NCBI RefSeq assembly: GCF_965638725.1
Contig: NC_134950.1
Span: forward strand, 104,768,802 to 104,832,801
Source of the DNA: Aptenodytes patagonicus
Taxonomy: Eukaryota > Chordata > Aves > Sphenisciformes > Spheniscidae
Length of the DNA stretch: 64,000 nt
Direction of reading: 5' to 3'
Shown piece by piece: positions 1 to 14,700 of this stretch (its first letter is position 1; every line of letters begins with the position of its first letter). The translations under genes and the position numbers were made by a program. The notes below the pieces were generated by a model. The model was not told the DNA's origin and made no database searches. It saw nothing but the letters and a program-made list of their open reading frames with translations.

Positions 1-3000
1 AACCGTGCTGCGAACTGCTGGGGATGGAGACAGCATGGTTTATGCTACAGAAAGTAAGAGTATTGCTGTACGAGAGAGAAAGCTTAAACCCAGTCCCAAA
101 GCAGTTCAGACTAAGCTGTGGCTACCATTTCCATGGCCTTTGGAACAGCATTCTAACCTGAAGTACCCGTAGCATCTACCGTCACTGCAACATCCATCAC
201 ATTGATTTTTGGCATCTTTTATCCCAAAGGCATCCTAGCTATAGAACACTTGTATGCCCACAAAAGCAGTGCCTTATATTTCCTTTGCTGAGGAAAACCA
301 CATTCTCACTTCACTTTTAAAGCTTGTCTCTTAAAGTTGTCTTCACAGTGATCTAGGCAGTGCACTGCCAGATTCTGGTGCCAATCTTAAATTTTAAAAA
401 GGGTATAGTTCTGTATCCACTTGCACTTACTAGTTCCTGTCCTTCCTCTATCACCTGTTTGAGAAGTGGGAAACCAGTTGCTTATAGCATATAAAGCAGG
501 AAAGCATGCATGGCTTTTGAGGGGACTGGTGGAATACTGCCTTCTGTCAGTGGATTTTTTTTTCCAAGGCCTGCTTCCAAATTTCATTTATGCTGTTCTA
601 GATGTCTCACAGATAAGGACCAAAATGAGGTACAACTCCCTGCTTCACAGGGGCTCAGTGTGCAAGAGGTCATGGAGTGCTCTCAGAACATCATTCATCC
701 TTCCCCAGGTCCAGTGAGCACCAAAAGCCTCATACATTATACAGTGAAGCTATGTGCAACTTCATTTCTTACACCAGAGGTTTCTGAGCTCAAAATCAGA
801 AGCCTACAGATTTTTAAGTTTCATTCCTGCATCACAAAGCCTACCCAACCTCACTGGAAGGAGATGCACAAAGACAGACACTGTGGGGGATGGGGGGAGA
901 GCAGAGACATTTGGAAGAAATCCCTCCCCCAAATATGCACTTGTAAGAAATCAGTACAAGGAAGGAATCAAGTTCAGCCTCTCTCACATGTGAAGATCTG
1001 AGAAAGAGCACGGAAGCCTTGCTAGCTAGCTTCAGATTCCTTCCAAGCCCTCTCCCTACAGCAAGCAGTTTGCAGAACTGGAAACCATTCACTCTGTATT
1101 GGAAATAAGTAATCTTCTGATGCAGAGTGGCTGGGAGGGTTGGCAAGTTTTACATAGAAGTGCTGAGCAAGTTGCATGCGTGTACTGAGATGCAGAGGGT
1201 ATGTGTTATTAGGAGGGCATTGGTGATGTTGATTATAGCTGTTAATGAGGCAATGGAAAAACAAGAGAAGCAAAGGTCACAAGCTTTAAATATTAACGTG
1301 CTTGAATATCAATCAACTCAAGAAAATCTTTGCAGTGAGCAGAGAAATGATCTCATTGCAGGAGATATGTTTCCAAAAGCTGACTAACCAGCAAAGCAGG
1401 ATGATCATCTTATAACAAACTGGGTATTTTCAAAACCAGCCCAGTTTGAACAGGAGCTGTAGTGTCCTTGACAGATCTGCTAACGGCCACTGTGAGAAGC
1501 ACATGAGAAAATATTTTCAGAAGGCACCTATGAGGTGTAAGAATCAATGGATGTTAACTTTTATACATGCCATGGTTATTAAGTCAGTTTATGCTAGTAC
1601 ATGGGACTGAGAACCTCAGATCAGACATATTTAGGCACCTGTACCACAGGAAGGACAGTGTCCGAGGAGGCGGAGGTAGATCTCAAGGGGCTAGAGCAGC
1701 CTGTTGAGATATTCAGCACTTTATGAATCCCATTTTCAGAAAACATAGGAACAATTTATGCTCAAATTCAGGGCTCTTCAGTCATTGTTTTAAAACCTTG
1801 GAAGGCCTCATACTCAGATTTCTCAGGGGTATTTTAAGTATTTAAATCCCATTATCTTGTAGGGGCTTTCACAGATCAGCAACTCAGCATGTAATTCAGG
1901 GGATTTTCAAGCATGCCTTTCTCCCATTGGCTCCCGTGGGAGTTAGTAATTTAAAAAAAAAAAATGTAGGACAGGACTAATTATAGAATAAAACCTGACA
2001 AAGGTGGTCTACCTTAAGGAATTTCTTTGGAATAACAATTTTAAGAACAACTATATTTAACACTATAGCTGAATTCACAGTTAAAAAATAGTCCCTATTA
2101 TTCAAGATAAACTCTTTCAGTGCAGTATGTCTTGTTCTCTGCAGTGTTAGCAGGCAGCTGACTATCCCCATTTTTGTAGCAGTCTTGAAATCTTATGCCC
2201 CAACTTCAGTTACTTTTTTTTTTTTTAAAAAAAAAAGAGCACAATTCCTGCCTACTTCCTTTAAAAGGCATATTTCAGAAAGCTTTAGTTTTACTACCTC
2301 TGAATCTCCAACACGCTCTTTCTGGACATTTCAAGACTAAACACAAGAATTCAGCAATGCCTCAACATTGCTAAGAGGAACATTACCTCATACACAGCTG
2401 TCCTGTTTAGAAGCTTTGGAATGGTATCTCCCCCACGCAAGAGCATCATATTGATGATTAGTTATGTTTGCAGTCTCTGTTAGCTCTTTTCCAGGTCCTC
2501 TATTTCTATTTCCCCTTCAGCTTTCTTCAACCATCTTAAAAATTAGGCCTCACACTTACCCTTTCCCTGTTCTCCGAGATGACACCCATCCTCTAATAGT
2601 CCTTATGAGTAGCTGCTAATGGTACCAGACCTGCTTTGGCTCACTCTTTGACCACCCCAGAATGAACAGGCACTAGTTTGAAGGAACTTGATTTAGCCTT
2701 TTGAAAAACACCCTTAAAAACACTGCTTAGAACAGAGTTATTCAATGGTAGATGCACCATTGCAATCCCAAGATGTTACTGCAACTCATACAGATATGCT
2801 CAAGCCAGACTTAACCCTGGTTATCTGGCTCAGTTTCCATGTTCTTGCCAAGGCTCATCGGCACCTGCTTCGTGGCTCTGAAACTAGATCCTAAGTGACC
2901 ATGGCTACACATTCCTCCTGATGTACAAACACTACAATATTCAGCTCCCAGATTCTCCAGCAGGTATCTCCTAACCATTGGAAACGGGATCTCCCATGTT

Positions 3001-6000
3001 AGCCCAGGTGAGACCTGTAGTAACATCTGCACACCACAAAACATGGATAGGAGGGGCACTAGTCCACAGTGTTTATATTCTACCCTCGTGTGTCTGGGGG
3101 AGAAAAAAGTTAACACAACATGCTATATGTGTTTTCCAAAGAAATTGAAATTACCACATTTATTGCGTGTCATTATAAGATTTATAAATGGGTATGCCAG
3201 TAAATGTATTTGTCCACATCACTGAAAATTCAAGTGCACAGAATCTAAGAACAGAGACCAAAGACAGAGGAAAGCAATGAGAAATGCCGCGTTGTGACCT
3301 TACCACCTGAGGAAGGTGTTAATGCCTGACAGAAGACAGCTCTGTGGTAATCCAGTTAGCTCTTAAAATGCAATTATAACTTCACAGCAACCTGGACCAG
3401 ATAATTTACAACTTCAATACTTTCAGGATTCAGGCAGAATCTTGGTGCAATTAAGCAATTTATTTCTCGATTAGCAATGAATTTAACAAGCACAGGTGAC
3501 ACGGAAGAAAATATGAAAGTGTAGGCTTTTAAAAAGTGAGTCAATTAAGGAGTTAATTATTTTATTAATTTATGTAGTGTGTTGTGCTCAGCTCTACTGA
3601 GTCAGACCAGCAACCCTTTGCAAGTATCTTGATGAGGGAAAGGTGACCCCCTCTGTACAACTGGTAAAGTCATCAAACATACAAAGGCCTCAAGTGACAA
3701 ATCATCCTCTGGCTATATATAGTAAATACTTCATCACACACAAAATGGGATTGGAGCCCTTCAAGGCTTCTTCCAATACAGCCTGGCAATGAGGGCTATA
3801 TTTTCTCCAGCTACAACTAATTGATAAGCTCTTCTAGGCTCAGAGCTGAGAGAAAGTCAAGTTCCTTCAGATTCAGACAGAAGATCTGGATGTGAACATG
3901 GGAGCAGCAGAAGGGGGATGTCACTGAACAAATGACTCTGGAGCATGAACCTGGAATCTCGTTACTGTTGCCTATGGCCATGTCTATACTAGTGAACCAG
4001 CCAGGGCACAGGTATGAGTACTGTCTCATGACACCGCTTGTTGTCATACTGCCTGACCCTATTTTGGCCCATGTCACCCAGACAATGCAAGGACATGGTC
4101 ACAGAGCATGCTTCTCTCATGCAGCATGGATGGTGGGGAAGTATGGGGACAGATACACGTGTATCCCTACAGACAGAAGCCATGCCAGGCCGAGTTGCCC
4201 TGAAGACCACAGTAAAGGACCTGGCCTTTTTGATTTACTGATAGACATGTACCTTATAGAAGTACTGGTAATTGCAAAGACAATTGCTTCTTTTTCTAAG
4301 AGATGCCAAGTACTATAAAAATTGTAACAGTTTCTTTAGTCTAAAAAAAGCCTAACATTCTTTTTATTTTTGACACGGATGAGTCAGCAGATAGGAAAGG
4401 CAGTTCCCAAATATAGCACCTTATGCCAGAGGACACAGCAAGAAGAAAATTTCATCAGGCCTCCTCCCTCACACAGATCACAGCAATACATTGCTTGTGA
4501 TGAGCCCCATCAGCCAAACAGCATTGCCCATTGCAAGCCTTTCCTTAAAAGGTCCCTGAAGTATTCCAACAGTGAAAACAGTATTTTGCTTGATATGAGA
4601 TGAGGAGATGACTTCCACAACAGGTAGTTGGGAAACTTTCTGACACGGTTAAGACTACTCAGGGTACCCAGTTGGAACAAGAACAAACAGTGACCAAATA
4701 GATAGCTATCTGTATGGTCATACTCTACTTGATTTTAGGTAGGTCTCTTACTAAAAGCATCTTCTCTGGATCATTTTGATCTTTCCCTGGCAAAGGCTTC
4801 TTGGACAGGCACTCCAGACAAAATACTTACTATTATATACGCTGCTCAGCATCAACACCGTGTGCTGAAAGTTATGTTAAACTACAGGTCTGTTCTAACT
4901 GTTGGCTGTATTTCAGTGTTGTGAGACATAACAATCCCATAGCAGTCCAACAGCCAGTCCCTGGCTTGCCACCTTTTTCCAAAGCAATATTCAGGAAATC
5001 CAGTCACCTTGAAACACGAACCTCTCTGCAAGATGAGGAGTATTGCAACGTGATTCAAATTTCAGAGAATTTCTGGCTTTATAGCCACAGGTCCCAGAAT
5101 ATGAAATTCATCACAGTTTTACCAACTTCATGCAGAGCTATATCAATTTACTCCACAGAGGGATATGATGCAAATTACTACTTTTGGAGTCCTCCCTGAT
5201 GAAACATCCATGAAAAAATTATGATCTTTGTAAGAATTAGCTACAAAGATTCTGGGATCAAGTCTTCTTTTTCTTTCATTTGCCCAGAAATCATATCTTA
5301 TAGAGTTTTTGAGACATCGTTACCTTTGTAACTTGTTTGGTATTCTTACATATTTCTCATTGAAAACACAAAGATTAAATGACCTTCACTAATATCTGAG
5401 AGCAATTTTTGTGTAAGGAGTTATACAATATAGGCAGTTTCCTTTTTGCAAGGTGTCTGCATACCAGGAAAGAAATATTCTTATGAATACAAAAATGCAA
5501 CCACCAGACCCTAAAACATTTATTGTAGAACTGTGTTTTGAACATAAATACCAAATAAATTGAGTAAGTCATAGTGTAAAGTGAACCTCATTTCTAAGTG
5601 CACCCCAAATATTTTGTAAACTGCTGTGTCTCACTGGACTACAGCAACAAGTTTGAATAGAAGTGGGGTTTACCAAAATTTCCTGTAACATTCAGTATCA
5701 GTACTACGCAGTAAAGAACTAGATTTTAGGAATAGATTTTAATAAGCCTACATAATGCTGAACATAAGTCATGTCATCGATAACAACCACCACTTCAGAT
5801 AACCTTGATGAAGCTGTCAGCCATATTCCACTCCCTAACTCATTGCCTGGTCTAAGAACATAAAAATCTTGAGATATTTCCATGAATTTCAAAAGGATTT
5901 GAGCCTTCAGGATAAAGCTTATACCTTTCCATAAAGCTGTACAGTTGCTAATATGTAATGAGAAATCACTACGGTATACAAAGGCAAACAACCAGATAAT

Positions 6001-7655
6001 TTAGCAAGTTATAGGTTGATTCAGGCCTCCTAATCCATGGATGTCAAAACACTTAGCCTTATTTCTATCACTGCCTCTCTATTCACTTCCAGTCTTACCT
6101 CACTCAAAATATACCAGGCACTGAGCATATTTACATGCCAAGTAATTGTGCTGCACAAGGATGGAATCGATTTTTGAAGGATGTGTGCTAAGACACCCCA
6201 AAAGCTAAGAAATAACACCTCATAGCTGTATCTTTTTCGAGTTTGCACTCCCAAGTCACTGAGTACATCATCTGTAGCTATTTGTTGAGCTAATTTTTCT
6301 ACTGTGAGGTATGAATGCATTGTTGGCAAGACATCTTCCTTCTTGGGAAGTACATTCATCACCTCAGTGCCACCCAGGGTTCGGGATGTTCTCAGCTGAA
6401 AGAACATTGGGTATGAGAACCCGCTACCTCAAAAACATGCCCTTAATAAACAAAGCGATCAAAACAGTCATCAGACCAAAAGCCAAGAACAACAGATTCT
6501 TTCTTCCCCACAGTTACAGAGCACAGAACCCAGTATCTCTCGCAAAATGCATTTAAGGCCTGTTAAGTAAGAGATACAAGCCAACACGTAACATTCTAGA
6601 GACAGAAGACACCAGAAGTCTATAAAATATCTGGTCCAATTAAACAATAACTGCTAGCAAAATCCAATTTGCCTTGGCACTAATGGATTTCAGTACAGTT
6701 TTTTCCTAATTTACCTCAATTTCCAAGATCAGGATCACAAAGAAACATGCAAAAAGTATAACAGAAGAATGCCCACACATTACTAAAGCAAACAGATACA
6801 CATAACAAAGAGAAAGTTCCTTGCGGGCCTTTCCATATCAACTTTTTCCACATCAGTGAGAGCACAGCATGAATGTAATTAACATACAAGGGGAATAAGA
6901 GTCAAAACAAATTGGATCTCAAGAGGGGAAAACGTAGTAGCAGCAGATGGAGGCAGCAGTAAACATTAAAGATGCTGGCAAGACCCAGTTCTCTCCCCTG
7001 GCATTTCTGAAGAAATATTTATTCAGAGTTAAGCATATGTGCATAATGGTCAACTTACGATGCTAGCATTATCTCTTGAGAGGTACCATTGTCAAGTACA
7101 CAAACTCAATGTAGAAGTACATGAAATTATTGCTAACTCACACAACCAGTGTGAAGGATGAGCTTCCTTCCCTCCAGCACTCTCAGGGACAAAGCTTGTT
7201 CTTGAAAGTATCTTCACTTTTATTTTGCAAGATGCGATTTAAGCCAATGCTTGAGAAACTAATTAGTAGCCATTACACACACCAAAGAACAGAAAGAGCT
7301 CGTACTAACTAACTGTCTCACACTCACTGCTTCACAGGTCTACAGCTCTTCTATTGACTTTACCAGGAAAGAAGTTGAGCTTCTCATGCCCTTATAGCCC
7401 AGGCAACACATGTGAGTGAACCTCATTATAATGCACTCTTGAAGCTGGGTTTAAATAGGACAATAGATTAAATACCTATTAACTGGAAGTCAAAGGCACA
7501 AGAGTGTTAATCATGCATTCAGGAGGCCCTTGAGTCATCGTGGCAGCAGGTTTTAATTGGGTTTTCTGTTGAGGCAATTCCTCCTTTGTGATTTATCATG
7601 AAGAAACAAAATAGTCTTATTTTGAAATGCTAATTCATTATCTAGCATGAGCTTA

Positions 7656-7735
7656 ATTAAAAAAAAAAAAAAACCAACAAACCAACAACAACACAAAAAA
7701 CAACACAACCACCAAAACCCTACTCTGGATAACAC
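7656..7735. repeat. A-rich / CAA simple repeat
   Basis: A run of about 15 A is followed by about 60 bases made almost only of A and C (CCAACAAACCAACAACAACAC and similar). It could be the tail of a decayed retroposon, but no body of an element is recognisable next to it, so it is called only as low-complexity sequence. Confidence 0.7.
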
Positions 7736-10189
7736 AAAAGATCTGAAGAAACTACCTAACCTCTCCGCCAAAGAAAGTCTGGAAGACCTCCTCACACCAC
7801 TTTATCTCTGTATAGTAATTCTAAATGCTTTATGGTAACCTGCCTCAGTACAGTAGGTACTAGAGGCGTTTGAGAATGTCCCTAGCCTAAGGCTTGAAGA
7901 AATCTGAGACTGAGGAGTGCTACAAGGCTGTTCTTCCACATAACTGCATTGAAACTGCATTTGGATGCCATTGTTACAATAGTCAGGCAGGAAGTCAAAC
8001 ATCTTGGCAAAACACTTTTATCACCCTCACCCATACAATTAAGGTTCAGACAAAGAGCGCCTCAGGTTTTATTCCACACAGCCACCTCAACTGAGGAAGC
8101 ACTTACTGCTGAGTCAATGGTGAAATGTGAACTCTATTGACATTATGGGGAGTCTTGCCATTGACTTAATGGAGCTACACTAGGTAATAACCTAGTGCCC
8201 AATAGGTAATAAGAGGTGTTACTCTCTTTTAAGATAATACTGAAAAGCACAAAAGTGTCTTCTCATCTTCTGCATATTTCAGGCTATATGATTTCAGACA
8301 ACTTCTGAATGAAGCCTGTTATTTCTTGTGGACTGAGGCATCTTCCAAAAAGACTGCCAGTCTTGATTAAGAAATAGAACGAAGAAGAACCTAGCAAACT
8401 CCTAGTCAAATTGTTAAAACAATTAGTTAGCCTTACAGTTAGAATAATGTTCCTCATTTCTAGCCTGCATTAGCACTGCATTAGTTTTGAACCCCTTTAT
8501 CACAATACCTTATTTTCTCTTAGATTACAGTCATTAACTACCAGAAATTGCCTCTACTACAATAGCCACAGTGTTGATTACAGCAATGAAAATGCTATAA
8601 ATCAACTAAAAAGCCTCCCCTATAAAAGCCATAGTCTAGTTCAATGTCATTAAACAGATTATGACCAAGATGCACCTTTACAACAGCAAGACCATTTAAC
8701 CACTGGAATAAGTAACCAATAAAGTCATTACCCCCACTATAGCTGGAGAAACAAAGGGCTGGTTGGTTTGGTTGCAAAACACAAACATTTATTTCAGACT
8801 GACACAAAATGAGAGGTTTTGTTTCATTTTGGGACTATTCCATTTCTTTGTCTCACCTTTTCTCTCTCTGTCTTGGTCCATTTATTAAACAAAACCAAAC
8901 CACTATTTTAAATGGAAGAGTCAAAGGATTAAGTTTCAAAATAGAAATATTTTGACATTTCAAATGTCACTTCAAATATTTCATTTTGAATAGTGCTTTA
9001 TCAAAATGTTTTTTCAAAATCTTTCCCTTCTTCCGTTTTTTTTTCTCCACTGAAACAAATAAAAAAAATTTTCCTTTTCCCAACCCTCCAGTGGTTTGGT
9101 GGGGGTTTTTTTCAGTGAATTTACAATCTGTCAAAATAAAATTATGTGTTCATTTATGCAATAGGTAAAAATAATTCCAAAAGTTGGAGAAGAGAATTAT
9201 TGCCCTTGGTTATGAGAGTTGTTGAATAGAAAAGTATAATGGTATCTTTCAGCCTTGAAATTGATAACATAAGCAAAGAGAATTAGAGAATTTTCTTTGA
9301 ATGCCAGGTATATCAATCATGAATGGAAGATGCTTGTTTTTCCACTTCTAGGTGTAGAGCATTCAGATTGCATTCAAAACCCCTAAAGCTAGCTAACTAA
9401 AAAGGCATAGCTGGTGACGCAGTGAAAGTTCCAAACTATGTCAGTAGCCACCAAACCATGTCAGTGACATCATGATCACCTTATCACCAAGCAAAAAATG
9501 ATTGGGACATTAATGCACTGTAGAGTGTGAAGTCGTAAAAAAAACCCATGTATTAATTTCCATGAGATACCATTGCCTGAATAAGTAGATCCCAAAGCAG
9601 ATTTGAAGATCTGGGCCTTAGTCTTCAACCTTTTCTGCACAAAACACCTGGAGCAAGCAGCTGTCCTGAGCATGCTATTAAACAAGGGCATAGAATGAAA
9701 AAGTGACTTACTTCCCAGTTAAAAATTCATTCTGCAGATACCTGGAATGTAATTCCCTTTCACAGTGAATTAAGACCACAACCCATTGTAGCAGTTGCCA
9801 AAACATTGTGGATTCAATAAGCAGTGAGACTCCTAAATTCACAAGGGAAGGTTCATTAATGGCTATTAAACACAAAAAAGGTGGCTATGACTTCCTCTAG
9901 TCCATAAGTCCCTAGGCTGCATGCTGTCAGAAGCTGAGTTTGGAGAACCTGATGTGACTGCCCTGTTTTTATAATCTTTCCACATGCATCTGCAACTGGC
10001 CACCATCAGACACAGGTGGCTAGAGGGACACAGGACTGCCTAGTACTCTTAACTGATCCCTGACTTCAAAGGAATTACTCCTCTTTCAACACTTAGGCAG
10101 CTAGCATATAATAGCATATAACACGAAGCAAGCAAACAGCAGGAAGGAGACAGTGAAACAGATTTTGTCAGGGAACACGTGTGCTATTT

Positions 10190-11700
10190 CCTCATGAAGT
10201 CTGCACACAACTGTTATTCTACTCTGTTCAAATAAACGAGTGATTATTACGCTCTCTTTGTAAGCGAAACAATATTAGTCAAGATAAATGCAGGCAATTC
10301 ATCCTTGGGGAGCGACAAAAAACAATGAAATTTTTTTGGTGGCAATGCAAAAAACAACTTTAGAAAAGGCCCTCTGCTGAATTAGCTTTACCAAGTGCAG
10401 AGCACCACACTCCCAGTGAAATATGGTTATAGAAATCAAAAGGGTTTTAAAACTCTATAGGCACAAGCAGAAGATTTACATCAACCAATTTGTCCTTGTG
10501 ACATCTTCACAAGGGCAGCAATGTTTTAAATGTCCTGTATGCAAGTCCAAGGATAATGTCAAAAGGATGATATTTGCACTGGAACCTTGCTGGTTTATAC
10601 ATCAAAGAGCACATGGTTACTCTCCTCACTCTCAGGTGTCCACAAGAGTGGAACCAGGCTGCCTATGATTGTTGCCTATTTACTTTTGAACATCATCAAT
10701 TAATTAAGGTGGACAATGTCACCACAGAACTTAAATTATTTTTTAGTTCAGAAATAACAGATTGTGTTCTGTTCTCTCGAGGGTGTAATCCTGTAATCCC
10801 ACCGGTCCCATGCCCTCCAGAAGTGCATCAGGGTCAAAGGCGGAATCGAATTTTTACTGGACTGGCTAAAAAGAAGATAACATTTCCCTCGTGTCTCTAT
10901 TCAAACACCTTGGACAGATTTGACACATTTATTTTGTCATAACATCTATAAATCATGTGAACAATCAGTGTGTGCTCTCCTCAGTTTGGGGTTTTTCCTT
11001 CTAAATAGAGGTTAAGTGTTCCGGAGAGCCTCGTAGCAACACAGGCACTGTCTTTGGGTTGCAATTGGATACAGGTTCTCTTGAAAGGAAATATATAGTT
11101 GGTTGCAAAAGCTGAGATGGCGTTCATCTAATACTTCTCACCGCTCTCAGGGAAGTAATTGTTTGGAGAGAGACTTCCATTGCTAAAATCTAGCAGTGTT
11201 TTCTGAACAAGAAATATAGATTAACAATTATAGATTAATCAGTGACAGCCTGGCAATTAGCACTTGATATAGTGGCTAATTACATTACAAATACAGTGCG
11301 ATTACACTGTTTTAGACAACAAAAACAAATAACTGCTTGAACCAGAAGATGCCTTTGCACAGAGGTTTGTACGGCATCCTCCAGACAATGCAGTTCCTGC
11401 CTGACAACAGCCACTCGCAGACACCCAGTATACATGGGCCATAACAACATCACGGTGTTGTCCTTCCCATCTTTGGCCTTATAATCAAAACAGGCCTTCT
11501 AAAACTCTGTTAACATTGATTACACTGTATTTGTGCACTACCTTCACTCTGCCATGTTGTTAACATTCAGATTATACATAAAGACATATGAGAGACCAAC
11601 CACAGAGTAATTGCCTTATAAACTTACAATGGCTGCTTTATAAAAGCCATCCAGTTTATCAAAAGTTGATAGGAAGCAGTATAATGAGTTCTGGGTTAGT
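10190..11700. other. Candidate conserved non-coding / enhancer-like block
   Basis: Non-coding sequence with clustered transcription-factor core motifs. There is a SOX-type AACAATG at 10321-10327, a POU-type ATGCAAA at 10345-10351, and TAAT homeodomain cores at 11226-11230, 11254-11260 and the palindrome TAATTA at 11277-11282. It lies 5-6 kb upstream of the NRSN1 CpG island. Calling it regulatory is inference from motif density only; such cores also occur by chance in AT-rich DNA. Confidence 0.25.
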
Positions 11701-14700
11701 GATCAGCCAGATAAAACATTAAGACTCCAGGGCATTTTGAGAGCAGTTATTAATGTTACCCTCATGACCCTCAGCATTCACAGTAGAGGTCAAATTTTCA
11801 GATGCCCCCATTTCTGTGTGGGCACTAAAACACAGAAGGACTTGGCACATGGCATGTGGAGCATCTTTAGCAACCTCACTTATTGGAACAGAAAGCACAG
11901 GCATGCAAGAGTTACCGAAAGATGCTTTCGTTCACACATTTTTCCTCACAGGCAAAGGAGGCAGGAATACAGCAGAGAGAGAAACTTATCTGATGTGGCC
12001 TAACCCACTCAAGCACAGTAACTCACACACGTGGCAGCCACAGCTCAGCACGCCCGGAAACTCGGCCCCTGGCTGGCTGTCCCACTGGGAGCCGAGCACT
12101 CTTGAAAGTCTGCTCTTGACAGGGGTGCTCAGCACTTGAATGTACCTTACACCACGTCTCCTCTCAAGAAAACTGAATTTCTTAGACTGATTCTGAATAG
12201 TTTCCCCCCACCTGCCCTTGACTTTGAATTACACTTCCCTTGAGAAACCAAATTTTATAAATTAACCCAAGCTCTTAGGCACTGATCTTCATAGGCAGTG
12301 TATTTTAAAACAACACAGCCGTCTAGCGGTAGTAGTAGCTGCTGCAAATAAAATAGTCACTGCTGCACACATTTTTTGTCCAATGCTTGACACTTATAGA
12401 AAATGGTGGTTTTGACATTTTGCCATTCCCTTTGGATCTAAATTAAGGCTTTTTGCCTCTAAACCCTGCAGACACACTGCATCTGCAAAGCTTATTTGGA
12501 AACAACCAGGCCTAAAAGCAAGCAAGTTTCTTACTGAACTCTGGAAACACAAACATGATGAATGGAGGCAGCCCCCGAGTGAAGATGGGCCTCTGGAATA
12601 CTTCTAATTCCTCCTGCCTATCCCTCTTTGCCCAGCATCCCCTCCCAGACAAATGTTCGCTCCCTCATATGAACTCCCTGCTGTTGCCACATCTTCAATC
12701 GCTTGTCTATATGCGTTTTGGATTAGACAGCTCCCAAATATTCCCTGGTATCGTAATATTCAAATTCACCAGCACCAACAAGAATGAAAAAGAGAACTAA
12801 CAGTTCCTAGCCCATATATTTTCAGGGTAAGATAGAAAAAAAACACCTAGATTTACGATTTCAGTTGTCAAGAAAGCATCTTCTGTATTTCTGGCTCAGG
12901 GGACAAGGGCAAATCTATATACAAAGATGGTGATGGCAGAATATGACAAATTATCACAATTAATCATTTTTGCTAGCTAGAACATTCTGAAGAAAGCACT
13001 GGGAAATACAGCAATATTTGAAAAACAAGTAGCCAAGCACAGATTTCTAGACAGTATCAACAGGCAAATCACCTCAAATAAAACAGGAATGGAGCAGCTG
13101 GCAGTATCTGTCAAGAGTCTGAAAAAAACATCCCTTCCATTCATAAACCGCCCTCTGCATCAGCAGTTTTGAAAAATGAAATACTCTTTGTGATATACCC
13201 TCTCTGGCTACTTGATTCAAGTCAGTATGCAGAGAGAATGGCAATGGCTGCCTCGCCCAGAACCAGCCTGTCTCACCAGATATCTCTCCAAAAGTAGCTG
13301 GAAGAGGACACCAATTTCATTTCAGGCAGGAGAAAGGCAGGCAAGAACTCAACACATTTGCAAAGGTATTTGTGTCTTTTAAGCTAGTACGTTGAATCTG
13401 CACTTGTGACAGCTATGGATTTGTCCTCCAGGTTCTGCTATCAGAAAAACAGTGTGGATACCGGGCACCCTGAGAGGAGCATCTGCTCTGAATGTCACAT
13501 GGGAAGGAATGAGAAACTGCCACCTTTCTCCTCACAGCCTCCTCTAGTCACCAAAGTGACTAGAAGTTCAAAAACTGCCATAGTAGCAGCAGAAAGAGCA
13601 CCAGAAAAGCACTACAGGCCTGAACTGATCTCTGCCTTTTTGCCCCATTCCTCCTCTACTTCTGCCCATTTAGAGGCACCACCTGAATAGCACCAAGAGT
13701 TCCTGGAGGAGACTCGAAGCCAGAAGCAGGGCAGATGACAGCTATTAGCTCCTGCTCCTCATGGCCCCCTTCAGCCACTTCTGCAGTGGAAGGAGCTCTC
13801 CCACCTCTCTTCTCCCTTTAAAGTGTGTAAGATGGGTGGGATCACCTTTAGATGCTGCTCCTTGTGGTTCTGTGTCAACTGAAGGTTTTCCAGGAAGTGG
13901 GAATGTTATGGGCCTTGCTCTCCAGGTGAAGGTGAGCCGGGCACTAGGAAGGGAAGGACAGGTAACGGTGTCAATAATGTCACTGCAGCAGAACTATTCA
14001 GACCATGGCTTTCCGCAACACATGAAACAGAAGAAGAGCCTCTGGAAGCTTGCCATCGCCGTTAAGCAAATAGGGACAGACACCTGCAACTCAGTGAACA
14101 TGAGTCTCATACCAATTGCTGCATTTTGCTACGAGAGAAACGTGTTTTCCAGAAGCTGTAATTTCTCCTACTCAGCACAGGCTCCCAGAAGCTAACTAAG
14201 CTGCGTTCACCAAACTGGCTGACATGATCACTTCACCTCTCAGTAGGAGAGAAGCCTGTAAACTCTATGGCAACCAACACCACCACCTACAGAAGTTCTT
14301 GACAATACAGGATTTTCTCCTCAGCGTGCTCACTACTGTCTATCACAAACCTTTAGCACAGCAGGTGGAAGATAAGGAAAGCACTAGGTTTGGGTTTCCT
14401 CTCCATAAAGGAAATAAAATCAAGTTAACAACATCTACGGCTTGAGGTAGAATATTACACTTGCTCTCCATGCCACTCCCAGCTGAAAGCCTGCAGGATA
14501 AACACAGTCTAAATTTTGTGAAAGCTGAGAACTGAGGAAAAACTTAAATTTGGAAATTCCTTCATATAACAGCATCTCACATACCGAGTCACACCATGAC
14601 CTATAGGTCCTGGTATTCTGAAACATCTTTGCGTTGATGTTAGCGATTTCAAGACTAAACAGGACATTTACAGTCTTCTGTTTGACGCCTCTCATAACCA

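Noticed and set aside
1440-1960. TTAGGCACCTG and CTCCCATTGGCTCCCGTGGGAG, similar in style to old amniote interspersed repeats
   Set aside because: Only short phrases match, and I could not define boundaries or a family. RepeatMasker with an amniote ancestral library would decide.
8110-8185. TGCCATTGACTTAATGGAGCTAC, resembling another old amniote repeat
   Set aside because: Too short and degraded to call without an alignment.
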